Source of the DNA: Allolobophora icterica
Lineage: Eukaryota > Annelida > Clitellata > Crassiclitellata > Lumbricidae
NCBI GenBank assembly: GCA_963556255.1
Contig: OY744616.1
Location: 13,860,772-13,924,771 of the forward strand
DNA length: 64,000 bases
Reading direction: 5' to 3'
The position numbers were made by a program, and so were the translations under genes. A model generated the notes under the pieces. It was not told the origin of the DNA and made no database searches. It saw nothing but the letters and a program-made list of their open reading frames with translations. Shown here piece by piece: positions 36,476 to 45,137 of this stretch (position 1 is its first letter; every line of letters begins with the position of its first letter).

Positions 36476-39400
36476 ATGGCATTGTCTACGAATGAAAAAA
36501 TTGAACAATTGTTGGGTGAGTTTACTGGTCCCCCCGCTCTTCGAGCTGTTCTACAGAATATCTTAGACGAACCTATCCCAGATGCGGTCAAAAGGCGCTT
36601 ACTACAGCCACTGCTTCCAAGGCCAATTCCTCCAGTGCGCAAGCATAGAGGGGCAAAACGTAAGGCCCTTCTGGCACAATTCGACCCACTCCTAATTAAG
36701 AAGGATAGAGGTGGACCACCACCCTTTCTAGTACACAAAGAGCTCGCCAATCAGCTTCTGAGAGACTTTCGTGCAGAATTACCTCTTAACCACAGGCTGG
36801 AAGGAGATGCGTTGGCTTTCTTGAGTGCAATGGAGCACAACATTGAGTCGCAGCTAAACGAAGAGCTCTTAAAAAATGGCGGATTCAAATACTCTCAAGT
36901 GCTGACTGTTGATTTAGAAAAGTTGGCACCGACCCTTGACAATGTGTATGATGGCAACGCAGCTCCTGGTACTATTACCAACACGGCTTACTTTCGAAGC
37001 AAAGCAGTACCAGTTACCAATGCGGGTAAAATCCAAGGGACTATACGGAAGGCCAAGGCCGAAATACTAAAACTCCTCGAGGATTACACCAATGAGGGGT
37101 CGGGGTGGAGGGTGAGGCGGGTCGTGGCGCTAGACCTCAGTTTTGCAAGATATAAGCCTTTCCGAGGCAAGAGCTATTTCCCAACACCGAAGTATATCCC
37201 CTATCATTCAGTCGTTAATGTGAAGAATGAAGACAACCGTTGCTTCGAGTGGGCAATATTATCGGCAATGTACCCAGCAGAACACGACCCTCAACGCCCA
37301 ACTAAGTATCGTGCCCACCTCCACGAGCTAAACTTTGACGATATAGAATTTCCAGTGAAGGTTACAGATATCGGTAAGTTCGAGCGTCAGAACCCTATGG
37401 TGTCCGTATCGGTCTTCGGATGGAACGAAGGGTTATATCCAATCTGTGTATCAAAGCAGACCAATAGAGACTACAATATCGATCTTCTACTGTTGGCCAG
37501 TGGCGTAAATGAAAATTTGCATTTACAGAATCACCACTACGTCTGGATTAAAGACCTTGGCCGAATTCTTCGTCAAAATAGTAAACACAACAACAGGAAA
37601 CATCCATGTCGTCGCTGCCTACACATATTCTGTAGACAAGACTTGCTGGATGCTCATATCAAGGATTGTCAGGGCATCAGTAAGAAGCCTCAGCGGATTG
37701 AGATGCCTAAGGAGGATGAAAACACCCTCAAATTTCAGAGCCATCGCAAACAGATGCAAACCCCATATATCATATACGCAGACTTTGAGGCGTTGAACGT
37801 GCCAGTCCTAAATGCGGCCATGAATCCCAACGAGAGCAACACCAGACAGATAGCTGAGCAGAAACCGTGTAGCTTCTGTTATATAGTGGTCCGATACGAT
37901 GGCCGCACGAAGAAACCAGTTTTATACCGCGGAGAAAACGCCGTGGAGGAGTTCCTACAACAACTACAAGGCGAGCTAGCCTCTATCAAACAAAGGCTGG
38001 CCACCCCAGCTAAGATGGTTATGTCAGCGGCCGATCGTCAATCATTCCGCGAGGCTATCGAATGTCACATCTGCGGAGATGCGCTCGAAGCGGACAGAGT
38101 TCGTGACCACTGCCACATTACCGGTAAGTACCGAGGTGCCGCTCACAGCGAGTGTAACTTAAAACTTAGAATATATCCCGATAAGTGCAAGGTACCGGTG
38201 GTCTTCCACAATCTGCGAGGTTACGACAGTCATCTCATCATGCAAGCGATCGGAAGTTGTGAGGCCGCACAGGATGAGGAAACTGAAATTAACTGCATCC
38301 CAAACAATATGGAGAAATACATGACATTCAACATAGGACAACTACAGTTCATCGACAGCCTCCAGTTTCTAAACAGCTCGTTGGATAAATTATCAGGAAA
38401 TCTGTCGCTTGAGGATCTGAAAGTCACAACTGCGTATATAAACGAAAACTTTGTTCATAACGAACGGTTAAAATTAGATCTGTTGAGGCGAAAGGGCGTT
38501 TATTGTTACGAATACATCCACGATTACCACCGCTTCGAAGAAGACCGACTTCCACCCAAAGAAGCGTTCTACAGCAGGCTCTCACGAGAGAACATTTCTG
38601 ATGAGGATTATCAACACGCCCAACGAGTATGGAATGAATTCGACTGTAAAACGCTGGGCGACTATCACGACCTGTATCTCCGCACGGATGTACTTCTACT
38701 CGCAGATGTCTTCGAGACCTTCAGAAACACATCGATGAAACACTACAGTTTAGATCCGGCAAATTACTTCAGCCTGCCAGGAATGGCCTGGGACGCTTTG
38801 TTGAAAAAGACAAAAATCGAGCTCGAACTTTTAACCGATATAGATATGCATTTGTTCGTAGAGAAAGGTCTCCGAGGTGGAATCTCGATGGTATCTAAGC
38901 GCTTCGCAAAAGCCAACAACCCGCAATGTCCAGATCATGATACTACGAAGCCAGAAAACTGGATCATGTATCTCGACGCTAATAACCTGTACGGCTGGGC
39001 GATGCAACAGCCATTACCAGTTGGAGGATTTAGCTGGGCAAGTCCAACTCTCGATGAAGTGTTGGAAACTGCGGACGACGCGCCTGAAGGCTTCCTTCTC
39101 GAAGTCGATCTTGAGTATCCGGAGCACCTCCACGATGCTCACAACGACTATCCCCTAGCACCGGAGACCCTGACTGTCCAAGAGGAGTGGTTGAGTGACT
39201 ATCAGAATGTGCTTATGAACGAGTTGGGAAGCAAGTTCACAAAGCATGTGAAGTTAGTACCAAGCCTACGACCTAAGGAGCAGTATGTGGTCCATTATAG
39301 AAATCTCAAACTCTACCACTCGTTAGGCCTACGAGTTGCTAAAATCCATCGTGCCATTAAATTCAGGCAGGAGGCATGGATGGCTCCATACATTGAGATG

Positions 39401-40237
39401 AATACGAAATTGAGAGCGAAGGCAACGTCGGAATTTGAGAAGGATTTCTTCAAACTGGCTAATAATGCGGTCTTTGGAAAGACCATGGAAAATCTTAGAA
39501 AAAGAATTAGGGTCAACCTGGTACCATCCTCAAAAGTTGATAAACTTCGTAAACTAATTGCCGACCCGGCCTACATATCACACAAAATCTTCAACGACCA
39601 ACTCGCCGCGATTCACAGTTTGAAGAACAAGCTCAAGTTAAACAGACCTGTATATGTCGGCCAGGCTGTCCTCGACCTCAGCAAGCATCTGATGTACGAC
39701 TTCTGGTACAACGATGTGAAAAACGAGTACGGCAACAATGCTCAACTCTTATACACAGACACTGACAGCCTGTTATTTCAGGTGGAAACTCCGAACGCCT
39801 ATGCCGATATGTGGAACAAAAAACACCTATACGACTTTAGTGAGTTTCCTAGAGACAACCCGTACTACGACGTCGAGAACAAGAAAGTCGTGGGCAAGTT
39901 CAAGGATGAATGTAACGGAGTGGCCATCGCCGAATTCGTAGGATTGCGTCCGAAGATGTACTCGATCTTAAAATCGGGCGGTTCAGAGATCAGGAAAGCA
40001 AAAGGCGTTCAGAGAGCGGTTGTGAAGAAGGATCTGCACCACGAGCTATACAAGGAATGCCTGTTCGAACGAGAAGAGATGCGGCACACACAAGTCGTGA
40101 TTCGAAGCCACGACCACCAGATCGGAGTGTACGAGCAGAATAAGATCAGCCTCTCTCCATTAGACACAAAAAAGTGGATATCTCCGGACGGGATAACAAC
40201 GCTGGCATACGGGCACTACAAAATCAACGACGGTTGA
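36476..40237 (+). CDS. POLB: Protein-primed family B DNA polymerase
   Basis: 1253 residues, the usual length for Polinton polymerases. A zinc-finger-like C378-x2-C381 region precedes the 3'-5' exonuclease motif I (D436-F-E438). An HNH/ribbon-like CHIC...HCHITGKYRG segment lies at about 530-560. Polymerase motif A is D834-ANNLYG, motif B K993-LANNAVFGK, and motif C YTDTDS with D1095 and D1097. The TPR2-type insert of protein-primed polymerases would lie between motifs A and B. It should replicate the element from a protein-primed end at the inverted repeats. All catalytic residues are present and the frame is intact. A TATAAA lies 14 nt before the ATG. The stop overlaps the convergent integrase stop by 14 bp. 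Confidence 0.95.
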   Translation: MALSTNEKIEQLLGEFTGPPALRAVLQNILDEPIPDAVKRRLLQPLLPRPIPPVRKHRGAKRKALLAQFDPLLIKKDRGGPPPFLVHKELANQLLRDFRAELPLNHRLEGDALAFLSAMEHNIESQLNEELLKNGGFKYSQVLTVDLEKLAPTLDNVYDGNAAPGTITNTAYFRSKAVPVTNAGKIQGTIRKAKAEILKLLEDYTNEGSGWRVRRVVALDLSFARYKPFRGKSYFPTPKYIPYHSVVNVKNEDNRCFEWAILSAMYPAEHDPQRPTKYRAHLHELNFDDIEFPVKVTDIGKFERQNPMVSVSVFGWNEGLYPICVSKQTNRDYNIDLLLLASGVNENLHLQNHHYVWIKDLGRILRQNSKHNNRKHPCRRCLHIFCRQDLLDAHIKDCQGISKKPQRIEMPKEDENTLKFQSHRKQMQTPYIIYADFEALNVPVLNAAMNPNESNTRQIAEQKPCSFCYIVVRYDGRTKKPVLYRGENAVEEFLQQLQGELASIKQRLATPAKMVMSAADRQSFREAIECHICGDALEADRVRDHCHITGKYRGAAHSECNLKLRIYPDKCKVPVVFHNLRGYDSHLIMQAIGSCEAAQDEETEINCIPNNMEKYMTFNIGQLQFIDSLQFLNSSLDKLSGNLSLEDLKVTTAYINENFVHNERLKLDLLRRKGVYCYEYIHDYHRFEEDRLPPKEAFYSRLSRENISDEDYQHAQRVWNEFDCKTLGDYHDLYLRTDVLLLADVFETFRNTSMKHYSLDPANYFSLPGMAWDALLKKTKIELELLTDIDMHLFVEKGLRGGISMVSKRFAKANNPQCPDHDTTKPENWIMYLDANNLYGWAMQQPLPVGGFSWASPTLDEVLETADDAPEGFLLEVDLEYPEHLHDAHNDYPLAPETLTVQEEWLSDYQNVLMNELGSKFTKHVKLVPSLRPKEQYVVHYRNLKLYHSLGLRVAKIHRAIKFRQEAWMAPYIEMNTKLRAKATSEFEKDFFKLANNAVFGKTMENLRKRIRVNLVPSSKVDKLRKLIADPAYISHKIFNDQLAAIHSLKNKLKLNRPVYVGQAVLDLSKHLMYDFWYNDVKNEYGNNAQLLYTDTDSLLFQVETPNAYADMWNKKHLYDFSEFPRDNPYYDVENKKVVGKFKDECNGVAIAEFVGLRPKMYSILKSGGSEIRKAKGVQRAVVKKDLHHELYKECLFEREEMRHTQVVIRSHDHQIGVYEQNKISLSPLDTKKWISPDGITTLAYGHYKINDG

Positions 40238-41237
40238 GTATTCTATCGGGGGGTAACTCAGTGCCCATAGGCACCAGAATCAGCTCCTCTCGTACAAACC
40301 CGCGGCCAGGCCCATCAACTAGATGGTATAAAGCCGGTTGGCCAGCCCGCCGAACAACATCCAAAATAGCGTGGATGGTGAGCGACCAGTTAGGGTCGGT
40401 GGCTCGTTTGCTACCACCCTCGAGCTCGCCGGGAGCGTACAAATATCGAACGAGAACGTCGTGTCCAAGAATAGGCTCATCCATTCCCCACAAACGAGTT
40501 TTCATTTGTGAATGAGAGGGCTTCTGTGTCACTTTAGCAGCTTTCATCGCTTCAACCGGCCTCATGTCGAGCAAACGCGTCGGCTCATTGTTTAGTGCAG
40601 CTACAACTTCGGGCATTCGGCGAACCCATTCCACTGACCGTTCGGATGACCCCCTTGCAGCCAGGAGCAATTCCTGAGCGTACTGGGCACCGAAAAGTCG
40701 CTCAGCTAGAGTACGGTTAAAGCGTTCAACGATGCCCTGTTGGCGATGATTTCCAGCCTCCCCGCGTCTTACAAGAACGTCGTGCTTCGTCAGCAACGGT
40801 GTAAAATCACCCATAAATTCGCGTCCAGGATCGACCTGAAAGAGTCGAGGCCAAGTCAATGGGCCCCTCTTATAGATCCGGCTTAAAGCGGCGGCGACTT
40901 CGGTCGCACTTTTGTTGATCAACGGTTCAGCTTCTTTGTATCGTGAAGCAACATCGACAACAGTCAAAGCGTATTTAAAAGTCTTTCGACCTACTTTATC
41001 GTGAGGTAAAAACAAGAGATCGGCTTGGTGTACGGCGTTTGGGCGATTTTCCTCAAACTTTGGACGCGGTATGCGGCGTGGAACAGGAAGATAAATCTGC
41101 CACACCGCTTGTTTCTTCAACCAATCACGAGCCTCTGCCTCGGAAACTTTGGCGGCTGAGGCTAGTTTCTTCACCGCAGCCTTACCCCGCCAGTAACCTC
41201 TAGGGCTGTAATAGACGGCTGAAAGGTGCTTAGACAT
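40224..41237 (-). CDS. INT: Retrovirus-like integrase of the Polinton
   Basis: 337 residues from the Met at 41237 (MSKHLSAVYYSP), preferred over an upstream in-frame Met whose first 18 residues are hydrophobic and not family-like. The rve catalytic core has D73 (HQADLLF), D136 (FQVDPGREF) and E171 (GIVERFNRTL), a DDE with 34 residues between the last two. The C-terminal third contains a small beta-rich chromodomain/SH3-like region (PILGHDVLVRYLYAPGELEG; LYHLVDGPGRGFVREELILV). It joins linear element DNA into the host with a 6-bp stagger, consistent with the CACATT duplication. Convergent with and overlapping the end of POLB. Confidence 0.95.
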   Translation of the reverse strand: MSKHLSAVYYSPRGYWRGKAAVKKLASAAKVSEAEARDWLKKQAVWQIYLPVPRRIPRPKFEENRPNAVHQADLLFLPHDKVGRKTFKYALTVVDVASRYKEAEPLINKSATEVAAALSRIYKRGPLTWPRLFQVDPGREFMGDFTPLLTKHDVLVRRGEAGNHRQQGIVERFNRTLAERLFGAQYAQELLLAARGSSERSVEWVRRMPEVVAALNNEPTRLLDMRPVEAMKAAKVTQKPSHSQMKTRLWGMDEPILGHDVLVRYLYAPGELEGGSKRATDPNWSLTIHAILDVVRRAGQPALYHLVDGPGRGFVREELILVPMGTELPPDRILNRR

Positions 41238-41287
41238 TTCAGTAATACTATATATTACAAACAGGTAAACACATACACAAATGATTT

Positions 41288-41848
41288 TCATTTGCGTTTT
41301 CGCTGGCTCGTTCTGACACCCATCCCCAGCCTCGACTTCGCTGACATAATGGCCGATACCAGCCGCGCATCCTTCTTCTCATAATCCGGAGTTTCATCGG
41401 TGAGTGCGATCTTCGACGCGGCTGCAGCGAGGATGTCATCTGCGTGGTTACGCCCCGGAGTATCTTTATGAACTGCGTAAGCCACATCATGGTGGAGGCA
41501 CGCACGGTCGAGCTGATTAACACCGTGATAGCGCTGTGACAGCCGTTTATCGAGTTTTGTGAATGGTCCACAGTAAGAGTACTTTCCTGTATTCTGGAAA
41601 GAACCTCCCGGATTATCTTCCGAAGGCATACCGGATGGAAGGCTCATATGCATTTCTGGTAGAGGAAGAACGTTGAGGGCCCTATTCAGTAGAGAACCAC
41701 CAGTCTTTCGCGCTTTCGAAGGCAAAAACTGGCTCTTCTTTGCACCGCAGACGGCACAGGTTCCCTTCTTGGCTGGCCGACCGTTTCGTAACTCGACAAT
41801 TGTTTCATTTGAAGTCTCAGTATGTTTCTTACATCGTAGGCAATACAT
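41288..41848 (-). CDS. Zinc-ribbon plus parvovirus-type phospholipase A2 domain protein
   Basis: 186 residues from the ATG at 41848 (MYCLRCKKHTET). Residues 1-45 are a zinc ribbon of the kind seen in several large DNA viruses (C3-x2-C6, C31-x2-C34, with ELRNGRPAKKGTC). Residues 88-145 resemble a secreted-PLA2 fold as in parvoviral VP1: the YCGPFTKLD calcium loop followed by a CLHHDVAYA catalytic helix with H120-D121 and a distal ADD. The C-terminus is basic (RTSQRKRK). A membrane-breaching role in virion entry is inferred from the domain. It is on the minus strand upstream of INT, with 50 bp between them, and divergent from the ATPase gene. Confidence 0.75.
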   Translation of the reverse strand: MYCLRCKKHTETSNETIVELRNGRPAKKGTCAVCGAKKSQFLPSKARKTGGSLLNRALNVLPLPEMHMSLPSGMPSEDNPGGSFQNTGKYSYCGPFTKLDKRLSQRYHGVNQLDRACLHHDVAYAVHKDTPGRNHADDILAAAASKIALTDETPDYEKKDARLVSAIMSAKSRLGMGVRTSQRKRK

Positions 41849-41886
41849 TGTTTTCGTTGAATACAATCATAACTCGTTGTCTCTAT

Positions 41887-42573
41887 ATGGAAATAACAAA
41901 TTTCGATCTCGAAGCCGACGATGGAAAAAAACACCACCATTGGTTGTTGCCATCCAGCATACGGTGTATAATCTGTGGGCCTAGCGGATGTGGGAAAACA
42001 AACCTACTGCTCAACCTCCTTCTGAAAAAGGGGTACCTGCGTTTTGATCGGCTATACCTCTACTCAAAGTCTCTGGGACAGGAAAAATATCAGTTTCTTC
42101 GGGACTGGATAACAGAACTCGAAAAAGTTGCCGGGAAGGAAGTGGCTTCCTTTCACTCTTGCTCAGATGAAATAGTTCCAGTTGAATCATTAAATAAGAA
42201 TGCCAGAAGCCTTCTAGTTTTCGATGACGTCATGCTTGAAAAACAGTCGCCCATCGAAAGGTATTTCACTATGGGTCGACACGGTGGCGCGGACTGCTTC
42301 TACTTAACACAGAATTATTTTCGAATTCCGAAGCAAGCGATCCGTGACAATGCTAATCTTATAGTCCTCTACAACCAAGACAGTAAAAATTTGCGAGCCA
42401 TTCACGATACGTTCGTGGGGGGTGACATGTCTTTCGATGAGTTCCGTACGTTCTTCAGCGAGTGTGCTGCCCAGCCATATGGATTCGCAGTCATAGATTT
42501 GACGTCCAAAGTGTACGATGGAAAATATTGTTGCGGGTTCGATCGCTTCTATAAGCCCAAGGCAAGTATTTAA
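41887..42573 (+). CDS. ATP: FtsK/HerA-type DNA-packaging ATPase
   Basis: 228 residues starting MEITNFDLEADD; longer upstream readings overlap the divergent gene and lack family character. Walker A is GPSGCGKT (31-38) and Walker B LLVFDD (109-114). A later FYLTQNYFRIPKQAIRDNANLIVLY segment matches the sensor/arginine-finger part of the A32-like packaging ATPases. It should pump genome DNA into capsids. Only 38 bp separate it from the minus-strand PLA2-type gene, so the two share a bidirectional promoter. Confidence 0.92.
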   Translation: MEITNFDLEADDGKKHHHWLLPSSIRCIICGPSGCGKTNLLLNLLLKKGYLRFDRLYLYSKSLGQEKYQFLRDWITELEKVAGKEVASFHSCSDEIVPVESLNKNARSLLVFDDVMLEKQSPIERYFTMGRHGGADCFYLTQNYFRIPKQAIRDNANLIVLYNQDSKNLRAIHDTFVGGDMSFDEFRTFFSECAAQPYGFAVIDLTSKVYDGKYCCGFDRFYKPKASI

Positions 42574-42585
42574 AGACATGATATA

Positions 42586-42680
42586 GGCAACATATAGTCG
42601 ACATAGAAACACGATGTGGACAAAAGTTATCGTTACGGGCAACATATAGTCGACATATAAACGCGATGTGGACAAAAGTT
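42586..42680 (+). repeat. 52-bp duplication of leader and start codon
   Basis: GGCAACATATAGTCGACATA recurs at 42586 and 42638, each followed by an ATGTGGACAAAAGTT. The first ATG (42614) opens only an 11-codon frame ending TAG at 42647-42649. The second (42666) is the start of the 366-codon gene. Confidence 0.85.
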
Positions 42681-43766
42681 TCGTCTAAACAGGAGCGAGA
42701 CGCGTTGACTCAGGACTATTTAGCTCGCAGAAATCGATTGAGACAGCGTTTCGTGGATGAGAAACTCGGTGAAGCCAACCTTCAGTACGATGCGGCAAAG
42801 CTTTTCAAACCAATCGCCACAGCCACGGCTGAATCCCAGGCGGCTACGTCTAAGGAGCTGCAGAAAGTTACCAGCGCCTTACAGGATTTGCCGGCGCAGA
42901 TTTCAGAGTCTGCTAATTTTAACCCGATAGCGGCGTTGTTCGGTGATTCAGCAGGAACAGCTGCTCCAGCGCTTCCAGCGCTTCCAGCATCCCGAATCCC
43001 CCACGCATTGTTAGTCGATCCAAACAAATATCTCAACGTCGAGGCAATCATAAGGCACGGTTTCAGACCTCCGAGCGAGCTCGATTTAGCCGACAAGGCA
43101 GGTGCTGAAAAGATAATCGGTGAGGTCAATCACTATAATCGCCACACCCTGGGCAAAGAGAAAAAGATGGCTAAAAAGCAAAAAGACGAAGAAAAGGTAG
43201 ATGCGGTGACTGCAGATATCGAAGCCCTAAGGGAATATAAAAAGCGAATCGATACACTGATAGAGGGCCACACCCTCATCAAAAAGGGAAAGGGTTTCAG
43301 TGTTCCAACCGTTCCTCTGAAATTACAAGGTAACGCCTTGGGTGAGCTCTCCGTTGACCCCGTCGCGTTGTCTGCCGGTAGACTGAGAGTGTTTAAAGGT
43401 GGTAACCTCGTTCTCGAATCTCCGGCCGATGAGTCGTTGTTCAATCTACTAACGAAACGATTCGTTAAGACTAAACAATATTCGCCTCAAGCAATTGAAA
43501 CTTTTAAAAAGCTCGTACAGATGTCTGGTCTGCCTATTCATGGCCGGAAAAGTAAAAAGTTCCAGCTGATTCGAGGTGGCGCGGTGCAATTTTATAACGA
43601 TCCAAACGCCCTGGTAGAGAGGTTGCAGCTTTTGGTGGCCTCTAGGGCCGCGGGAAACACTGGTCTCGGCAACGAAATCTCCGCCATTCTTGATGAGTTA
43701 CTGCGTTCCGGTGCGATCTCCAAAGAGCTGGCACTCGAATTGAATAGAAACATGCTCATAAAATAA
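42666..43766 (+). CDS. Conserved Polinton protein with coiled-coil and C-terminal globular domain
   Basis: 366 residues. The N-terminus is helical and charged, followed by an Ala/Pro-rich linker (PALPALPAS) and a lysine-rich helix (KEKKMAKKQKDEEK). The C-terminal region (about 225-310; LRVFKGGNLVLESPADESLFNLLTKRF, YSPQAIETFKKLV, HGRKSKKFQLI) resembles a domain seen in proteins next to Polinton capsid genes in other invertebrates. The function is unknown to me; its place between ATPase and penton suggests a structural or assembly role. The stop codon is embedded in AATAAA. Confidence 0.6.
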   Translation: MWTKVSSKQERDALTQDYLARRNRLRQRFVDEKLGEANLQYDAAKLFKPIATATAESQAATSKELQKVTSALQDLPAQISESANFNPIAALFGDSAGTAAPALPALPASRIPHALLVDPNKYLNVEAIIRHGFRPPSELDLADKAGAEKIIGEVNHYNRHTLGKEKKMAKKQKDEEKVDAVTADIEALREYKKRIDTLIEGHTLIKKGKGFSVPTVPLKLQGNALGELSVDPVALSAGRLRVFKGGNLVLESPADESLFNLLTKRFVKTKQYSPQAIETFKKLVQMSGLPIHGRKSKKFQLIRGGAVQFYNDPNALVERLQLLVASRAAGNTGLGNEISAILDELLRSGAISKELALELNRNMLIK

Positions 43767-43776
43767 AATACACAAG

Positions 43777-44568
43777 ATGGAACGCTCGGAGAAACTGCTC
43801 GAAGAAATTCGAGACCTTTTGCAGCCTAAGGAAAATTTTAGTATAGTTGTTTCCTCAGATACTACAGGGTGGACCACGGCTTTCTCACCACCGCTGTACC
43901 TGGATCCAAAAAGACGCTATGAGCTTGCTTTGGTCAATCTTGAAACTTATAATTCGATTCCCAACATCGATAGCACAAATAACAAGTTCGTCTACAGCAC
44001 CGACAATGGTGTGACGTGGAAGACGATCATTTTGCCCGACGGAAGCTACGAGATCGCACAGATTAATGATGAAATCGGCAGGCAGTTAGAAAAGCAAAAT
44101 TCTCCGACGGGTGTGACACCACTCGGCTTTAATTCTCCTATTACCATAGGAGCCAACGCATCTACCCTTCGCGCCTTCATAAAAATTACGAATGCTCTAT
44201 ATAAGGTAAATATGGCTCAATCTACCATCAGGCAAATGCTCGGTTTTAACCCTCAGAGGCTTGGTAGTGGTTATAAAGAGGGAGAAAATCCAGTCGATAT
44301 TCTCCGGGTGGACACAATCCTGGTAAATTGTGACATTATCTCTGGATCGTATCGCAATGGTAGCCAGCTGCCAGTTATCTACAGTTTTTTCCCGGATGTG
44401 TCGCCCGGCTACAAGGTAATCGAGTCTCCGAAAAATCTGGTGTACCTACCAGTTGCACCTGCTGGCAACGTACAGGGCATTCGTGTTTGGCTGACTGACC
44501 AGAATGGTGAACAATTAAACCTCCGCGGTGAGACAGTAACTATAAGGTTTCACATCCGCAGTGCGTAA
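43777..44568 (+). CDS. Penton-type minor capsid protein (single jelly roll)
   Basis: 263 residues, the usual size. Recognised by the family pattern YELALVNLETYNSIPNI, NNKFVYSTDNGVTWK, LPDGSYEIAQINDEI, and the end QLNLRGETVTIRFHIRSA. It should form the pentameric vertices of the capsid. It lies ten bp after the preceding stop and before the small basic virion protein. Confidence 0.85.
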   Translation: MERSEKLLEEIRDLLQPKENFSIVVSSDTTGWTTAFSPPLYLDPKRRYELALVNLETYNSIPNIDSTNNKFVYSTDNGVTWKTIILPDGSYEIAQINDEIGRQLEKQNSPTGVTPLGFNSPITIGANASTLRAFIKITNALYKVNMAQSTIRQMLGFNPQRLGSGYKEGENPVDILRVDTILVNCDIISGSYRNGSQLPVIYSFFPDVSPGYKVIESPKNLVYLPVAPAGNVQGIRVWLTDQNGEQLNLRGETVTIRFHIRSA

Positions 44569-44590
44569 ATGTTCACACTTAAATATTCTA

Positions 44591-45022
44591 ATGTTGGTTC
44601 TTGGAATTAAAAAGCGGCGTCGTGTAGTGGGTGGTGGACTTTTCGACTGGATACCCAAAATCGCGGGCTTGCTAGGACGTGCCGGATCCTTCATTTCGGC
44701 TAATAAAGGCGCAATCACAAACGTTGCCAAGGTGGTTGGTAATGTTGTGAAAGCTGGGGCCACAACAGCGTCTGCCGTCAGGCAAATCGTTGATGCCGTG
44801 AAAGCGAGACGCGCTGTTGCCGGCGCAAAAGCACCAGTAGCGGTTCCCGCACCTTTGGAGAAGGCGCTCAGCGACAAGAGCATCGAGTACTTAAAACAAC
44901 TGGCTGTAAGTCCGCCACCCGTTGTTCCGACAATGGCTGACATAAACAGCCGCATTGCTGGATCTGGTTTCAAGACTATAAAGCCGAGTCGTGGTGGTAG
45001 GGGTCTGTTTCTCGCAAAATAA
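44591..45022 (+). CDS. Small basic, amphipathic virion protein (pVI/pX-like)
   Basis: 143 residues from the first ATG (44591). It begins with a basic stretch (IKKRRRVVGGG) and an amphipathic helix (GLFDWIPKIAGLLGRAGSF), then an Ala/Val-rich helix and a proline linker. The C-terminal IAGSG matches the pattern (M/I/L)xGx-G cut by adenovirus-type proteases. Position between penton and major capsid, and composition, suggest a membrane-lytic or core protein matured by the element's own protease. AATAAA overlaps the stop. Confidence 0.6.
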   Translation: MLVLGIKKRRRVVGGGLFDWIPKIAGLLGRAGSFISANKGAITNVAKVVGNVVKAGATTASAVRQIVDAVKARRAVAGAKAPVAVPAPLEKALSDKSIEYLKQLAVSPPPVVPTMADINSRIAGSGFKTIKPSRGGRGLFLAK

Positions 45023-45137
45023 AATAAAAAAAATTTCCGACTAATTCATAAAACGCAAAAAATGCTTTACCCACCACACATGAATTTCATTTACAGCATG
45101 ATTAATAATTGAAGCTTGAACTTTTTTACTTATAATA

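Noticed and set aside
38159..39516. Minus-strand and alternative frames inside the polymerase gene
   Set aside because: Overprinted on catalytic polymerase motifs and without resemblance to any family.
41740..41886. N-terminal extension of the packaging ATPase
   Set aside because: It overlaps the start of the divergent zinc-ribbon gene and has no family character; MEITNFD at 41887 fits the family.
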